Of a DNA stretch of 64,000 nt, positions 26,095 through 34,829 are shown in pieces. The translations under genes and the position numbers were made by a program. This DNA is from Alkalibacterium putridalgicola (GTDB lineage: Bacteria; Bacillota; Bacilli; Lactobacillales; Carnobacteriaceae_A), in the NCBI RefSeq assembly GCF_900109825.1, contig NZ_FOBL01000002.1, forward strand, positions 59,784 to 123,783, in the 5' to 3' direction. Under the pieces are notes generated by a model, which was not told the origin of the DNA, did not search any database, and saw nothing but the letters and a program-made list of their open reading frames with translations. Within the stretch, counting starts at the first letter, position 1; each line of letters starts with the position of its first letter.

Positions 26095-27516
26095 ATGAAT
26101 AGTAAAGTTTTAAATTTTTTGAAGAATTTCTCTTATACCTTTTCTTCAAACCTCATCACGCTGTTGGTATCGACACTAGTCACCCTTATCGTACCCAAGT
26201 TGATCGGAGTGCAGGACTATGGTTACTGGCAGCTGTATATGTTTTATTCCACCTATGTAGGGTTCTTCCATTTTGGATGGAATGACGGTATTTACTTAAG
26301 ATATGGTGGAGAAAATTATGAGTCTCTTGATAAACCGAAGTTTTTCTCACAGTTTATCCAATTAGGTGTTATGCAGCTGGTTTTCGCTGCAGTTGTCGCT
26401 TTATCTGCCGGTTTCTTTGTGGACGGTCCAGATCGTGTATTCATCTTACGTATGATCGCACTGGATATGGTGATCTTAAACGTCCGATATATGTTCTTAT
26501 TTACCCTTCAGGCGACCAACCGGATCAAAAAGTATGCAGCGATCATGGTCACTGACCGTATCCTGTTTATAGCTACCGTACTCCTGTTACTATTATTCGG
26601 AAGCCGAGATTATCATTTAATGATTGCGGCTGATATTCTCTCAAAAGTAGTCTCATTAGTTTATGGTATGTATGTCTGTAAAGAATTCGTATTTCAGAGA
26701 TTCTCTAATTTTTCACTGGATCTAAAAGAATCATGGAGTAACATCAATGTAGGGATCAAACTTATGCTGGCCAATCTGGCGAGTAAATTGATTATAGGTA
26801 TCGTCCGGTTCGGGATCGAACGGGCATGGGATGTGGAAACATTTGGTCGTGTATCTTTGACATTAAGTATTTCGCATTTCATGATGGTCTTTATTACAGG
26901 TATCGGTGTCGTCGTATATCCGATCCTTCGGCGAACGAGCAGAGAAAAGCTCCCTAATATATATGAAATCATGAGGAACTTTCTGATGATCGTATCACTG
27001 TCCTTCCTGATTTTCTATTATCCGGCAAGAGTCATTCTGGCTGCTTGGCTGCCGGAATATGCCGAATCACTGTTATACATGGCTCTCTTGTTCCCTATGG
27101 TCATTTATGAAGGAAGAATAACATTGCTTATCAATACGTATTTGAAGACATTGCGTTACGAGAAAAAAATGCTGCACTTAAATGCTATAACCGTTGCAGT
27201 AAGTGCTGTGTTCACTATATTTACGACAGTTATCTGGCATAATTTAAACCTCGCTGTTTTGACCATTTTATTAGGCCAGATGGTAAGAGCTATCATTGCG
27301 GAAGTCTTCCTGTCCAGTAAACTGAATATCAGCTTGACTAAGGATTTTATCCTGGAAATCGCACTCACTATGATTTTCATCCTGTCGGGATGGTATATTG
27401 ATTCCTGGTGGACAGTAGCGATTTATGGAGTAAGTTACCTTGTTTATCTGTTATTCAAAAAATCAGATGTCAAGAGAACGTACGTTGGAATGAAAGAATT
27501 AATGACAGCAAAATAA
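26095..27516 (+). CDS. Wzx-type polysaccharide flippase (second subgroup)
   Basis: This 473-residue MOP-superfamily membrane protein has 12-14 helices. The N-terminus FSYTFSSNLITLLVSTLVTLIVPKLIGVQDYGYWQL is typical of oligosaccharide flippases of low-GC Gram-positives (the last span is described only in outline). It differs from the WzxC-like proteins at 7793 and 49218. AGAAGGATAG precedes ATG. It ends the row that starts at 17662; an imperfect hairpin followed by TTTTCTTTT at ~27528-27560 may terminate it. Confidence 0.87.
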   Translation: MNSKVLNFLKNFSYTFSSNLITLLVSTLVTLIVPKLIGVQDYGYWQLYMFYSTYVGFFHFGWNDGIYLRYGGENYESLDKPKFFSQFIQLGVMQLVFAAVVALSAGFFVDGPDRVFILRMIALDMVILNVRYMFLFTLQATNRIKKYAAIMVTDRILFIATVLLLLLFGSRDYHLMIAADILSKVVSLVYGMYVCKEFVFQRFSNFSLDLKESWSNINVGIKLMLANLASKLIIGIVRFGIERAWDVETFGRVSLTLSISHFMMVFITGIGVVVYPILRRTSREKLPNIYEIMRNFLMIVSLSFLIFYYPARVILAAWLPEYAESLLYMALLFPMVIYEGRITLLINTYLKTLRYEKKMLHLNAITVAVSAVFTIFTTVIWHNLNLAVLTILLGQMVRAIIAEVFLSSKLNISLTKDFILEIALTMIFILSGWYIDSWWTVAIYGVSYLVYLLFKKSDVKRTYVGMKELMTAK

Positions 27517-27605
27517 GAGTGAAGAGTAGTGGGCAGTTGGCTTTCTGCTCTTTTCTTTTAAGAGCTTTGTTTCTATTATCATGAAAGTCTTTACAAGAAA
27601 ATAAG

Positions 27606-27634
27606 TTGTCAAAGTACTTTCAGTATATTAAAAT
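27606..27634 (+). promoter_or_regulatory. Promoter of the first rml operon
   Basis: TTGTCA (27606-27611) and TAAAAT (27629-27634) are separated by exactly 17 bases, about 50 bases before rmlA. This is one of the few -35/-10 pairs in the window with both boxes recognisable. Confidence 0.6.
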
Positions 27635-27683
27635 TAGACCTAATGGAATAAATAAACGTGACACACAGAAAGGATATAACTCT

Positions 27684-28553
27684 ATGAAAGGTATCATTCT
27701 TGCAGGGGGCAGCGGCACACGTCTGTACCCCTTAACGAAAGCTGTATCCAAACAGCTCATGCCGATATATGATAAACCCATGATCTATTATCCCTTATCG
27801 GTCTTAATGCTGGCAGGAATAAAGGAAGTATTGATTATTTCAACACCAGAGGATACTCCTCGCTTTGAAGAACTTCTAGGGGATGGCTCTGATTTAGGAC
27901 TCTCTTTAGAATATGCTGTTCAGGAGAAACCGGAAGGCTTGGCTCAGGCGTTCATTATTGGAGAAGACTTTATTCAGGATGAGCCTGTCTGCTTAGTTTT
28001 AGGAGACAATATCTATTACGGTGGCGGGTTATCTAAGATGCTGCAGCGTGCGGCGGCAAAAGAAAAAGGGGCCACGGTATTCGGTTATCATGTGTCTGAT
28101 CCTGAACGCTTTGGGGTCGTTGAATTTGATGATAATAAACAGGCGGTATCGATCGAAGAAAAACCTGAAAAACCTAAAAGTTCATATGCTGTCACAGGAC
28201 TGTATTTCTATGATAATCAAGTTGTAGAAATAGCCAAGCAGATCAAACCATCTGAACGCGGTGAGCTGGAGATCACAGATATCAATCAGGCTTATCTAGA
28301 TAAAGGAGAACTTGAAGTAGAACTTCTCGGCCGTGGCTTCGCCTGGCTGGATACAGGAACGCATGAATCCCTCCTTGAAGCCGGTCAGTTTATCGAAACG
28401 GTCGAGAAACGTCAGAACATGAAAATCGCTTGCCTGGAAGAAATCTCCTGGCGCATGGGGTATATCAGCTCAAAACAACTCAAAGAGCTGGCACAGCCAT
28501 TAAAGAAAAATGAATATGGCCAGTACCTGCTGCGTCTAGTTGATGGGGAGTAA
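27684..28553 (+). CDS. rfbA: Glucose-1-phosphate thymidylyltransferase, copy 1
   Basis: This 289-residue RmlA makes dTDP-glucose from dTTP and glucose-1-phosphate, the first step to dTDP-L-rhamnose. The start [17 protein letters not shown] contains the nucleotide-binding GGx[19 protein letters not shown] and LGDNIYYG are also standard. ATG 27684 with AGAAAGGATA is used; the frame is open upstream but without a site. It begins the rmlACBD cluster. A second rmlA lies at 51637; the proteins are very alike but diverge at the C-terminus, so this is not a recent duplication. Confidence 0.96.
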   Translation: MKGIILAGGSGTRLYPLTKAVSKQLMPIYDKPMIYYPLSVLMLAGIKEVLIISTPEDTPRFEELLGDGSDLGLSLEYAVQEKPEGLAQAFIIGEDFIQDEPVCLVLGDNIYYGGGLSKMLQRAAAKEKGATVFGYHVSDPERFGVVEFDDNKQAVSIEEKPEKPKSSYAVTGLYFYDNQVVEIAKQIKPSERGELEITDINQAYLDKGELEVELLGRGFAWLDTGTHESLLEAGQFIETVEKRQNMKIACLEEISWRMGYISSKQLKELAQPLKKNEYGQYLLRLVDGE

Positions 28554-28564
28554 AGGAGAGACTT

Positions 28565-29134
28565 ATGAAAGTAATTGAAACAACGCTAAAAGATGCAAAA
28601 ATCGTTGAAACAGATGTCCACGGTGATCATCGAGGCTTCTTTACAGAAAGTTATAATCAAAAACGTTTTATTGAACATGGTATAGAAAATTCTTTTATTC
28701 AGGACAACCATTCCCTGTCAGTTGAACCGGGAGTTTTGAGAGGCTTGCATTTTCAAGTGCCTCCTAAATCACAGACAAAACTGATTCGTGCAACGACAGG
28801 TGTCATTTATGATGTCATAGTGGATCTGAGAAAAGGCTCTCCGACATACGGACAGTGGGAAGGGTTCATTCTAAGTGAATATAATCATCGGCAGTTACTT
28901 GTTCCTAAAGGATTTGCTCACGGATTTGTGACACTGACGCCCAACTGTAATGTTCAGTACAAAGTGGATGAGTCTTATTCTGCCGAACATGACGGTGGAA
29001 TCATGTTCAACGATCCATCACTGGGTATCGACTGGACGATCGACAGCCAAAAAGCAATCTTATCGGATAAAGACAAACAGCATCCGACATTAGACGAATG
29101 GGATAATCCGTTTGTATGGGAGGATAAAACATAA
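28565..29134 (+). CDS. rfbC: dTDP-4-dehydrorhamnose 3,5-epimerase, copy 1
   Basis: This 189-residue cupin-fold RmlC epimerises dTDP-4-keto-6-deoxyglucose at C3 and C5. Motifs are [28 protein letters not shown] (with the catalytic His), [12 protein letters not shown] and [20 protein letters not shown] precedes ATG. The stop overlaps the rmlB start by one base (TAATG), indicating coupled translation. The paralogue at 52527 has RGMHYQ in place of RGLHFQ. Confidence 0.95.
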   Translation: MKVIETTLKDAKIVETDVHGDHRGFFTESYNQKRFIEHGIENSFIQDNHSLSVEPGVLRGLHFQVPPKSQTKLIRATTGVIYDVIVDLRKGSPTYGQWEGFILSEYNHRQLLVPKGFAHGFVTLTPNCNVQYKVDESYSAEHDGGIMFNDPSLGIDWTIDSQKAILSDKDKQHPTLDEWDNPFVWEDKT

Positions 29135-30114
29135 TGAATATACTTGTAACTGGGGGAGCCGGGTTCATCGGAAGTAACTTTGTTCACTACATTTTAGATA
29201 ATGAAAAAGAAGCGAATGTAGTGAACTTGGATCTTCTTACTTATGCCGGGAATGTCCATAATCTAGATGATATCGAACAGAATGACCGGTATCATTTAGT
29301 TAAGGGAAACATCACGAATACTGAATTAGTCAGTCACTTGATCAAAGAACATAGAATTACACACATCGTTAATTTCGCTGCTGAATCACATGTAGATAGA
29401 AGTATTCTGAATCCTGATGTGTTTATCGAAACCAATGTTAAAGGGACCCTCAATCTTTTAAACTGTGCCAAACAGTTCGGTATTAAAAAATTTGTCCAGG
29501 TCTCAACAGATGAAGTATACGGAAGCCTGGGACCAGAAGGGTATTTCACTGAAGAAACTCCTTTAGCGCCGAACAGCCCTTATTCAGCAAGTAAGGCCAG
29601 TGCGGATATGCTTGTTCGTTCTTATAATGAAACATATGGAATGAACGTCAATATCACCCGTTGTTCAAATAATTATGGCCCGTATCATTTTCCTGAAAAA
29701 CTTATTCCTTTGATGATCACCAATGCAATGGATGGAAAGCAGCTGCCAATCTATGGTGATGGAGAGAACATCAGAGACTGGCTGCATGTCAAAGATCACT
29801 GCCAGGCGATCCATCTGGTGATGAAAAACGGAAAAAGCGGTGAGGTATTTAATGTGGGCGGACATAACGAACGCACCAATAATGATATCGTTAATCTGAT
29901 CGTAGATAAGCTCGCAGTATCAAAAAATCTTATTACATACGTGGATGACCGTCTAGGCCATGACAAACGCTATGCTATCGATCCAACGAAGCTGGAGAAT
30001 GAATTGGGATGGAAGCCGGAATACACATTTGACACAGGCATCGAAGAAACAATCGACTGGTATCAGAAAAACGAAGACTGGTGGCGTCCACTGAAAGAAA
30101 GAGCACAATTGTAG
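29134..30114 (+). CDS. rfbB: dTDP-glucose 4,6-dehydratase, copy 1
   Basis: This 326-residue SDR enzyme converts dTDP-glucose to dTDP-4-keto-6-deoxyglucose. It shows GGAGFIGSNFVH (residues 7-18), AAESHVDRSI (~83-92), STDEVYGSLG with the Thr-Asp-Glu catalytic set (~124-133) and the YSASK YxxxK site. Its start overlaps the rmlC stop. A hairpin plus T-run follows immediately (30119-30151), before rmlD. Confidence 0.96.
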   Translation: MNILVTGGAGFIGSNFVHYILDNEKEANVVNLDLLTYAGNVHNLDDIEQNDRYHLVKGNITNTELVSHLIKEHRITHIVNFAAESHVDRSILNPDVFIETNVKGTLNLLNCAKQFGIKKFVQVSTDEVYGSLGPEGYFTEETPLAPNSPYSASKASADMLVRSYNETYGMNVNITRCSNNYGPYHFPEKLIPLMITNAMDGKQLPIYGDGENIRDWLHVKDHCQAIHLVMKNGKSGEVFNVGGHNERTNNDIVNLIVDKLAVSKNLITYVDDRLGHDKRYAIDPTKLENELGWKPEYTFDTGIEETIDWYQKNEDWWRPLKERAQL

Positions 30115-30118
30115 AATC

Positions 30119-30151
30119 AAAAAAGAGTCAGCATAATGCGGCTCTTTTTTT
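30119..30151 (+). terminator. Intra-operon terminator between rmlB and rmlD (copy 1)
   Basis: aaaagagtc (30121-30129) pairs with ggctctttt (30140-30148, one wobble), followed by T residues. It lies inside the rml cluster, so it probably reduces rather than blocks rmlD transcription. The second rml cluster has a hairpin at the same place (54090-54117). Confidence 0.65.
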
Positions 30152-30179
30152 ACAGCTTAAAAGAAAGAAGGAGTAGAAT

Positions 30180-31022
30180 ATGAAAGCATTGATCACTGGA
30201 GCAACGGGGCAGTTAGGTCAAGAACTACAAAAATATCTTACTGAAATAAAAGTGCCATATACAGCATACGGTGCGTCTGAAATGGATATCCTGGATAAAG
30301 ATAAAGTTGAAAAAGTAATAAGCAAAGATAAACCCACTGTCGTATTTCATTGCGCAGCCTATACAGCAGTGGATAAAGCTGAAGAAGAAACAGAATTAAA
30401 CTGGGTAGTGAACGTAGAAGGAACGCGTCATGTGGCAGAGACATGTAAAAACAAGGACATACCTTTCGTTTATATCAGTACAGACTATGTCTTTGATGGG
30501 AAATCGGAGGAAATGTATAAAGTAGATGATCAGCCAAACCCGATCAACGAATACGGCAAGGCAAAACTGGCTGGAGAGAAAGTCGTCCAGGAAACATTGA
30601 AAAAGTATTATATCATCCGCACATCATGGGTGTTTGGAGAATTCGGGTCCAATTTTGTTTACACGATGAAAAAGCTGGCTAAAGACAGAGACGAGCTGAC
30701 AATCATCAGTGATCAGATCGGCCGACCAACCTGGACACGTACATTAAGTGAGTTTATGATCCATCTCGTAGAAACAGAACAGGAATACGGGACGTACCAC
30801 TTATCAAATGAAGGAACGTGTTCGTGGTATGAGTTTGCGAAAGGAATTCTAAAGGATGAAGCTGTAGCAGTTAAACCGATCGAGTCAAAAGATTACCCCC
30901 AAAAGGCTGAACGGCCTATGCATTCTGTACTTGATTTATCCAAATCCGTCAAAACTGGATATGATATCCCTCACTGGAAAAAAGCATTAAGCGATATTCT
31001 GGAAAAAGAAAATAATTTATAA
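30180..31022 (+). CDS. rfbD: dTDP-4-dehydrorhamnose reductase, copy 1
   Basis: This 280-residue SDR reductase (RmlD) completes dTDP-L-rhamnose synthesis. It has the NAD(P) motif ITGATGQLGQEL at 4-15, CAAYTAVDKAEE (~58-69), ISTDYVFDGK and the YGKAK YxxxK catalytic site (~123-127), then RTSWVFGE and DQIGRPTWT. GAAGGAG precedes ATG 30180. It is the last gene of rml copy 1; a promoter for the LCP gene starts 40 bases downstream. Confidence 0.95.
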   Translation: MKALITGATGQLGQELQKYLTEIKVPYTAYGASEMDILDKDKVEKVISKDKPTVVFHCAAYTAVDKAEEETELNWVVNVEGTRHVAETCKNKDIPFVYISTDYVFDGKSEEMYKVDDQPNPINEYGKAKLAGEKVVQETLKKYYIIRTSWVFGEFGSNFVYTMKKLAKDRDELTIISDQIGRPTWTRTLSEFMIHLVETEQEYGTYHLSNEGTCSWYEFAKGILKDEAVAVKPIESKDYPQKAERPMHSVLDLSKSVKTGYDIPHWKKALSDILEKENNL

Positions 31023-31060
31023 AAAAGTCACAAAGTATAAGATTAAAGTTAATAAACTTC

Positions 31061-31069
31061 TGGTATAAT
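31061..31069 (+). promoter_or_regulatory. Extended -10 promoter of LCP gene 1
   Basis: TGGTATAAT is a perfect extended -10. Its presence at 31061-31069 means an ATG at 31068 would fall inside the promoter, supporting the downstream start at 31107. Confidence 0.6.
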
Positions 31070-31106
31070 GTATAAAGTATTTATAAACCGGAAAGTTGGA
31101 AATGTT

Positions 31107-32081
31107 ATGACTAAGCAGACACGTTCTGAGAGAAACAAACCAAAAAAAAAGAAAACAGTCAGTAAGATCCTATTGAAAACCACTCTATTCTTCTTGTTGA
31201 TCCTAGTAGCTGGCGGCGGATACGTTGGCTGGCAAGTATGGAGTGACCTGCAAAGCACGACGGATGATATGTATGAAGGGGCGGAAGACCGCGAAGAACA
31301 CGCGTCTCGGCAAGATAAACCCGTTGATGTCAACAGTGGCGAAGATGCATTTACAGTGCTCTTAATGGGTATAGATAATGATGGTGACAATGTCGAGTAT
31401 GGACGATCAGATACGATGATGCTGGTGACCGTGAATCCCAATACGGAAAAAACGAGTATTTTGAGTATTCCTAGAGACACGTACACAGAGATCGTTGGCA
31501 GAGGAACAAAAGACAAGATCAATCATGCGCATGCCTTCGGAAAAGCCAGTATGGCGATGGATTCGGTTCAAAACCTATTGGATGTCCCTGTGGATTATTA
31601 TTTATCTGTGAATATGGAAAGCATGCAGCAGATGGTCGATGCTGTCGGTGGCATTACAGTCACACCCCCACTGTCATTCACTCAAGGCGAGTATCAGTTT
31701 ACAGAGGGAGAACCAACGCATATGGATGGCGAAAAAGCCCTGGCTTATACCCGCATGCGTAAAAAAGACCCCAACGGTGATTATGGGCGTCAGCTGCGTC
31801 AGCGTCAGATCATAGAAGGAGCAATGAAAAGTGTCGCATCGGTCGATTCGATCGTGAATTACCGGGATATCCTTGGAACCATGGGCAATACGATGAAAAC
31901 CAATATGAGTTTCAGTGAGATGCAGGATCTGTTCAGTAACTACCGCGGAGCGGCGAAAGAAATCGAACAAGATCAACTTTCTGGAAGCGGCACAATGATG
32001 AATGGTGTTTATTATGAAATTATACCAGATGAAGAGATCAGTCGTGTTCAGAATGATTTGAAAGCAGAACTGGAAATATAA
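31107..32081 (+). CDS. LytR-CpsA-Psr (LCP) glycopolymer ligase 1
   Basis: This 324-residue type II membrane protein has a basic cytoplasmic tail (KPKKKKTVSK), one membrane helix (~22-44) and an extracytoplasmic LCP domain. Landmarks are LLMGIDNDGDN, YGRSDTMMLVTVNPN, SIPRDTYTEIVG and INHAHAFG, including the arginines that bind the polyprenyl pyrophosphate. LCP enzymes move undecaprenyl-linked polymers onto peptidoglycan. The start was set at ATG 31107 because the promoter's -10 overlaps the alternative ATG. It stands upstream of the ugd-cpsCDB genes, as cpsA does in many capsule loci. A close paralogue follows at 32262. Confidence 0.92.
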   Translation: MTKQTRSERNKPKKKKTVSKILLKTTLFFLLILVAGGGYVGWQVWSDLQSTTDDMYEGAEDREEHASRQDKPVDVNSGEDAFTVLLMGIDNDGDNVEYGRSDTMMLVTVNPNTEKTSILSIPRDTYTEIVGRGTKDKINHAHAFGKASMAMDSVQNLLDVPVDYYLSVNMESMQQMVDAVGGITVTPPLSFTQGEYQFTEGEPTHMDGEKALAYTRMRKKDPNGDYGRQLRQRQIIEGAMKSVASVDSIVNYRDILGTMGNTMKTNMSFSEMQDLFSNYRGAAKEIEQDQLSGSGTMMNGVYYEIIPDEEISRVQNDLKAELEI

Positions 32082-32089
32082 TTGTAGAG

Positions 32090-32118
32090 AAGTCCTTGAT
32101 GTATTTAGGGGCTTTTTT
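32090..32118 (+). terminator. Terminator after LCP gene 1
   Basis: aagtcc (32090-32095) pairs with gggctt (32109-32114, one wobble) and runs into TTTTTT. Confidence 0.6.
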
Positions 32119-32182
32119 AGTGTATAAGAATGAATCAACTGGAGAATCGTTCTTATATTTCTAAATTATGAAGAGGGTTTCG

Positions 32183-32191
32183 TGATATAAT
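32183..32191 (+). promoter_or_regulatory. Extended -10 promoter of LCP gene 2
   Basis: TGATATAAT fits TGnTATAAT, about 70 bases before the second LCP start, so each LCP gene has its own promoter and terminator. Confidence 0.5.
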
Positions 32192-32261
32192 AGAGATTAA
32201 TATGATCATAAACCAAAAAATATAAGGATTAATAAAGAACAGCTAAGAGAGTTGGGGCAAA

Positions 32262-33242
32262 ATGGATGAGCAGTCAAACCGGACACATAATCACAGATCG
32301 AAAAAGAAAAAGTCAGTCACAAAAATCGTATTAAGTATCGTACTGGGCCTGCTCGTACTTATTACAGCCGTGGGCGGCTATGTCGTCTGGCGTGTGTATG
32401 ATGATGTGAAAAGCACGACAGAAGTCATGTACGAACCGGTCGTAGAGCAGGAACCGCATGAGAGCCGGCTGAACAAACCTCTTGTGGTGGATGAAGGAGC
32501 GGACCCCTTCTCGGTTCTCATCATGGGGGTCGACACTGGCGACTTTAACCGGGAATACACGGGACGGTCGGATACCATGATGCTGGTGACGGTCAACCCG
32601 AACACCGAAAAAACGAGCATCGTCAGTATCCCCAGAGATACCTACACGGAGATCGTCGGACGGAATGAAAAAGACAAGATCAATCACGCCTATGCCTTTG
32701 GCGGGACCAGCATGGCAGTCAATACGGTCCAGAACCTCTTTGACATCCCGGTCGACTACTACATTTCTGTCAACATGGAAGGCATGCAGACCATTATCGA
32801 TGCTATCGGTGGGATCACCATCATACCGCTTCTCACCTTCAGTCATTCAGGGAACTCATTTGTCGAAGGTGAGGAAACACAACTGTCGGGGGCCGAGGCT
32901 CTGTCCTATTCACGTATGCGTTACGAGGATCCGGAAGGGGACTACGGACGCCAGCACAGACAGCGGCAGGTCATTGAGGCCACGATGCAGAAAATAGCCA
33001 CACTCGATTCTGTGCGCAATTACAGTTCCATCCTGGAATCGATGAGCAGTTCGATGAAGACCAACATGTCCTTCGACGATATGGTGGACATGTTCAACAA
33101 ATACCGCGGTGCCGTAGATAATGTGGAGCAAATCCAGCTGTCAGGCAGCGGCACGATGATCGATGGCGTCTATTACGAAATCATCCCTGAAGAAGAAATC
33201 ACACGGGTGCAAGAGTATCTGCAGAAAGAGCTAGAACTATAA
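32262..33242 (+). CDS. LytR-CpsA-Psr (LCP) glycopolymer ligase 2
   Basis: This 326-residue protein has the same design as its neighbour: a basic tail (KKKKS), one membrane helix (~25-47) and an LCP domain with LIMGVDTGDF, GRSDTMMLVTVNPN, SIPRDTYTEIVGR and NHAYAFGG. It is clearly homologous to the product of 31107-32081 along its full length, and both end with LSGSGTM..GVYYEIIP. The coding sequence is visibly richer in G+C than LCP 1, so the pair may not be a simple recent tandem duplication. The ATG at 32262 is about 13 bases after GAGAGTTGGGG. It probably ligates a second polymer, or the same polymer under other conditions. Confidence 0.92.
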   Translation: MDEQSNRTHNHRSKKKKSVTKIVLSIVLGLLVLITAVGGYVVWRVYDDVKSTTEVMYEPVVEQEPHESRLNKPLVVDEGADPFSVLIMGVDTGDFNREYTGRSDTMMLVTVNPNTEKTSIVSIPRDTYTEIVGRNEKDKINHAYAFGGTSMAVNTVQNLFDIPVDYYISVNMEGMQTIIDAIGGITIIPLLTFSHSGNSFVEGEETQLSGAEALSYSRMRYEDPEGDYGRQHRQRQVIEATMQKIATLDSVRNYSSILESMSSSMKTNMSFDDMVDMFNKYRGAVDNVEQIQLSGSGTMIDGVYYEIIPEEEITRVQEYLQKELEL

Positions 33243-33249
33243 AGCTGAA

Positions 33250-33278
33250 GGAGTGCTTCTACATGGAGCGCTCTTTTA
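33250..33278 (+). terminator. Terminator after LCP gene 2
   Basis: gagtgc (33251-33256) pairs with gcgctc (33268-33273, one wobble), followed by TTTTATTTTAT. Confidence 0.55.
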
Positions 33279-33350
33279 TTTTATATTGTGATAAATATTT
33301 CAACATGGTAAACTTGAAAAGATGAATGAACAAAGAGAGGAATGAAGTAT

Positions 33351-34520
33351 ATGAACATCACAGTTGTAGGCTTAGGCTATGTTGGCTTATCAAATGCCGT
33401 TTTGCTGGCACAGAACAACACAGTGAAAGCCATTGACGTCATACAAGAGAAAGTCGACTTGGTGAACGATAAAAAATCGCCGATCGTCGATAAAGAATTA
33501 TCCGAGTACTTAGCGAACAAAGACCTGGACCTTGAAGCAACGACTGACAAAAAGGTAGCGTACGGAAACAATCCAAAATTTGTAGTGATTGCAGCTCCAA
33601 CGAACTATGATCCAAAGACGAACTATTTCGATACATCCCTAGTTGAAACTGTCATTGAAGATGTCATGAATTATGCACCTGAAGCCGTCATGATTATCAA
33701 ATCAACGGTGCCTGTTGGCTATACTGAAAGCATCCGTCAAAAGTATGAGACAGATAAGATTATTTTTTCACCTGAGTTTCTACGTGAAGGCAATGCCTTG
33801 TATGACAATCTGCACCCGAGCCGTATCATTATCGGTGGAACAACAGAAGAGGCCCAGACATTTGCGGACCTGTTGTTAGAAGGTGCAAAAGATAAAGATA
33901 CACCGGTCCTGTTAATGGCATCAACAGAAGCAGAAGCTGTTAAACTGTTTGCCAATACGTACTTAGCTTTACGTGTGGCTTACTTCAACGAGCTGGATTC
34001 TTATGCAGAAGTACATGGCCTGGATACTCAATCGATCATCGATGGCGTTTCATTAGACCCACGTATCGGTGACCACTACAATAATCCCTCATTTGGTTAT
34101 GGCGGCTATTGTCTTCCAAAAGATACCAAACAATTACTAGCAAACTATGATAAGGTACCTAATAATCTTATTCAGGCTATCGTAGATGCTAACCGTACAC
34201 GTAAAGATTTCATTTCGGAACAGGTCATTGCCAAGAATCCTAAGAAAGTCGGGATTTACCGCTTGGTTATGAAATCCGGATCTGACAATTTCCGTCAGAG
34301 TGCAATCCAAGGAGTCATGAAACGCATCAAAGCAAAAGGGATTGAAGTGATAGTCTATGAACCTGTCCTTCAAGAAGATACTTTCTATAATTCAAGAGTG
34401 AATAATGATATAGAATCATTCAAGGAAGAAGTGGATATTATTATCGCTAACAGAATTACAGAGGATATCAAAGATGTTAAAGAAAAAGTTTATACAAGAG
34501 ATTTATACAACAACAATTAG
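33351..34520 (+). CDS. ugd: UDP-glucose 6-dehydrogenase
   Basis: This 389-residue nucleotide-sugar dehydrogenase oxidises UDP-glucose to UDP-glucuronate. It shows [10 protein letters not shown] at 5-14, [37 protein letters not shown] and the active-site cysteine in [13 protein letters not shown] (~residue 252). The short length and FLREG motif fit the Ugd/HasB subgroup, unlike the HexNAc dehydrogenase at 18764. ATG 33351 has GAGAGG 10 bases upstream; ATG 33342 would almost touch it. A perfect 14-bp terminator follows, so it is a separate unit. Confidence 0.93.
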   Translation: MNITVVGLGYVGLSNAVLLAQNNTVKAIDVIQEKVDLVNDKKSPIVDKELSEYLANKDLDLEATTDKKVAYGNNPKFVVIAAPTNYDPKTNYFDTSLVETVIEDVMNYAPEAVMIIKSTVPVGYTESIRQKYETDKIIFSPEFLREGNALYDNLHPSRIIIGGTTEEAQTFADLLLEGAKDKDTPVLLMASTEAEAVKLFANTYLALRVAYFNELDSYAEVHGLDTQSIIDGVSLDPRIGDHYNNPSFGYGGYCLPKDTKQLLANYDKVPNNLIQAIVDANRTRKDFISEQVIAKNPKKVGIYRLVMKSGSDNFRQSAIQGVMKRIKAKGIEVIVYEPVLQEDTFYNSRVNNDIESFKEEVDIIIANRITEDIKDVKEKVYTRDLYNNN

Positions 34521-34583
34521 ACATAAATACTATATCGTATCCAGCGTTTTAATGATTTGTCACATTTAAGGATGATCATAAAA

Positions 34584-34624
34584 ATCTTCAAAGTTTCTTT
34601 AGGAAACTTTGAAGATAATTTTTT
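34584..34624 (+). terminator. Strong terminator after ugd
   Basis: A perfect 14-bp stem (34584-34597 with 34603-34616), loop tttag, then AATTTTTTG. The interval 34625-34829 is an AT-rich leader with a TGGTACTAT box at ~34748-34756 as possible promoter of the cpsC operon; nothing else is evident there. Confidence 0.85.
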
Positions 34625-34829
34625 GCTAAAAAGTTTAAAAAATACCAATAATCTATGAAAGCAATTACAATTTTGTCTGAAATTTGTCTAGTGAGACTTA
34701 TAAAATTTATAACTTTTTAAATTCACTTAAAACAATCTACCGGTCTATGGTACTATTGAAATTGTTATACAAAGTATAGATACATTTTGTGAAAAAATAA
34801 TCAATGTTATTTAACATCAGGAGGATCTA

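Noticed and set aside
31068..31106. Upstream ATG extension of LCP gene 1
   Set aside because: The ATG lies within the TATAAT of the promoter, so it would not be in the mRNA.
31674..32138. 154-codon minus-strand frame
   Set aside because: It is opposite the LCP domain and terminator of LCP gene 1; a shadow of a well-supported gene.
32331..32846. 171-codon minus-strand frame
   Set aside because: It is opposite LCP gene 2; long antisense frames are expected in this G+C-richer gene.
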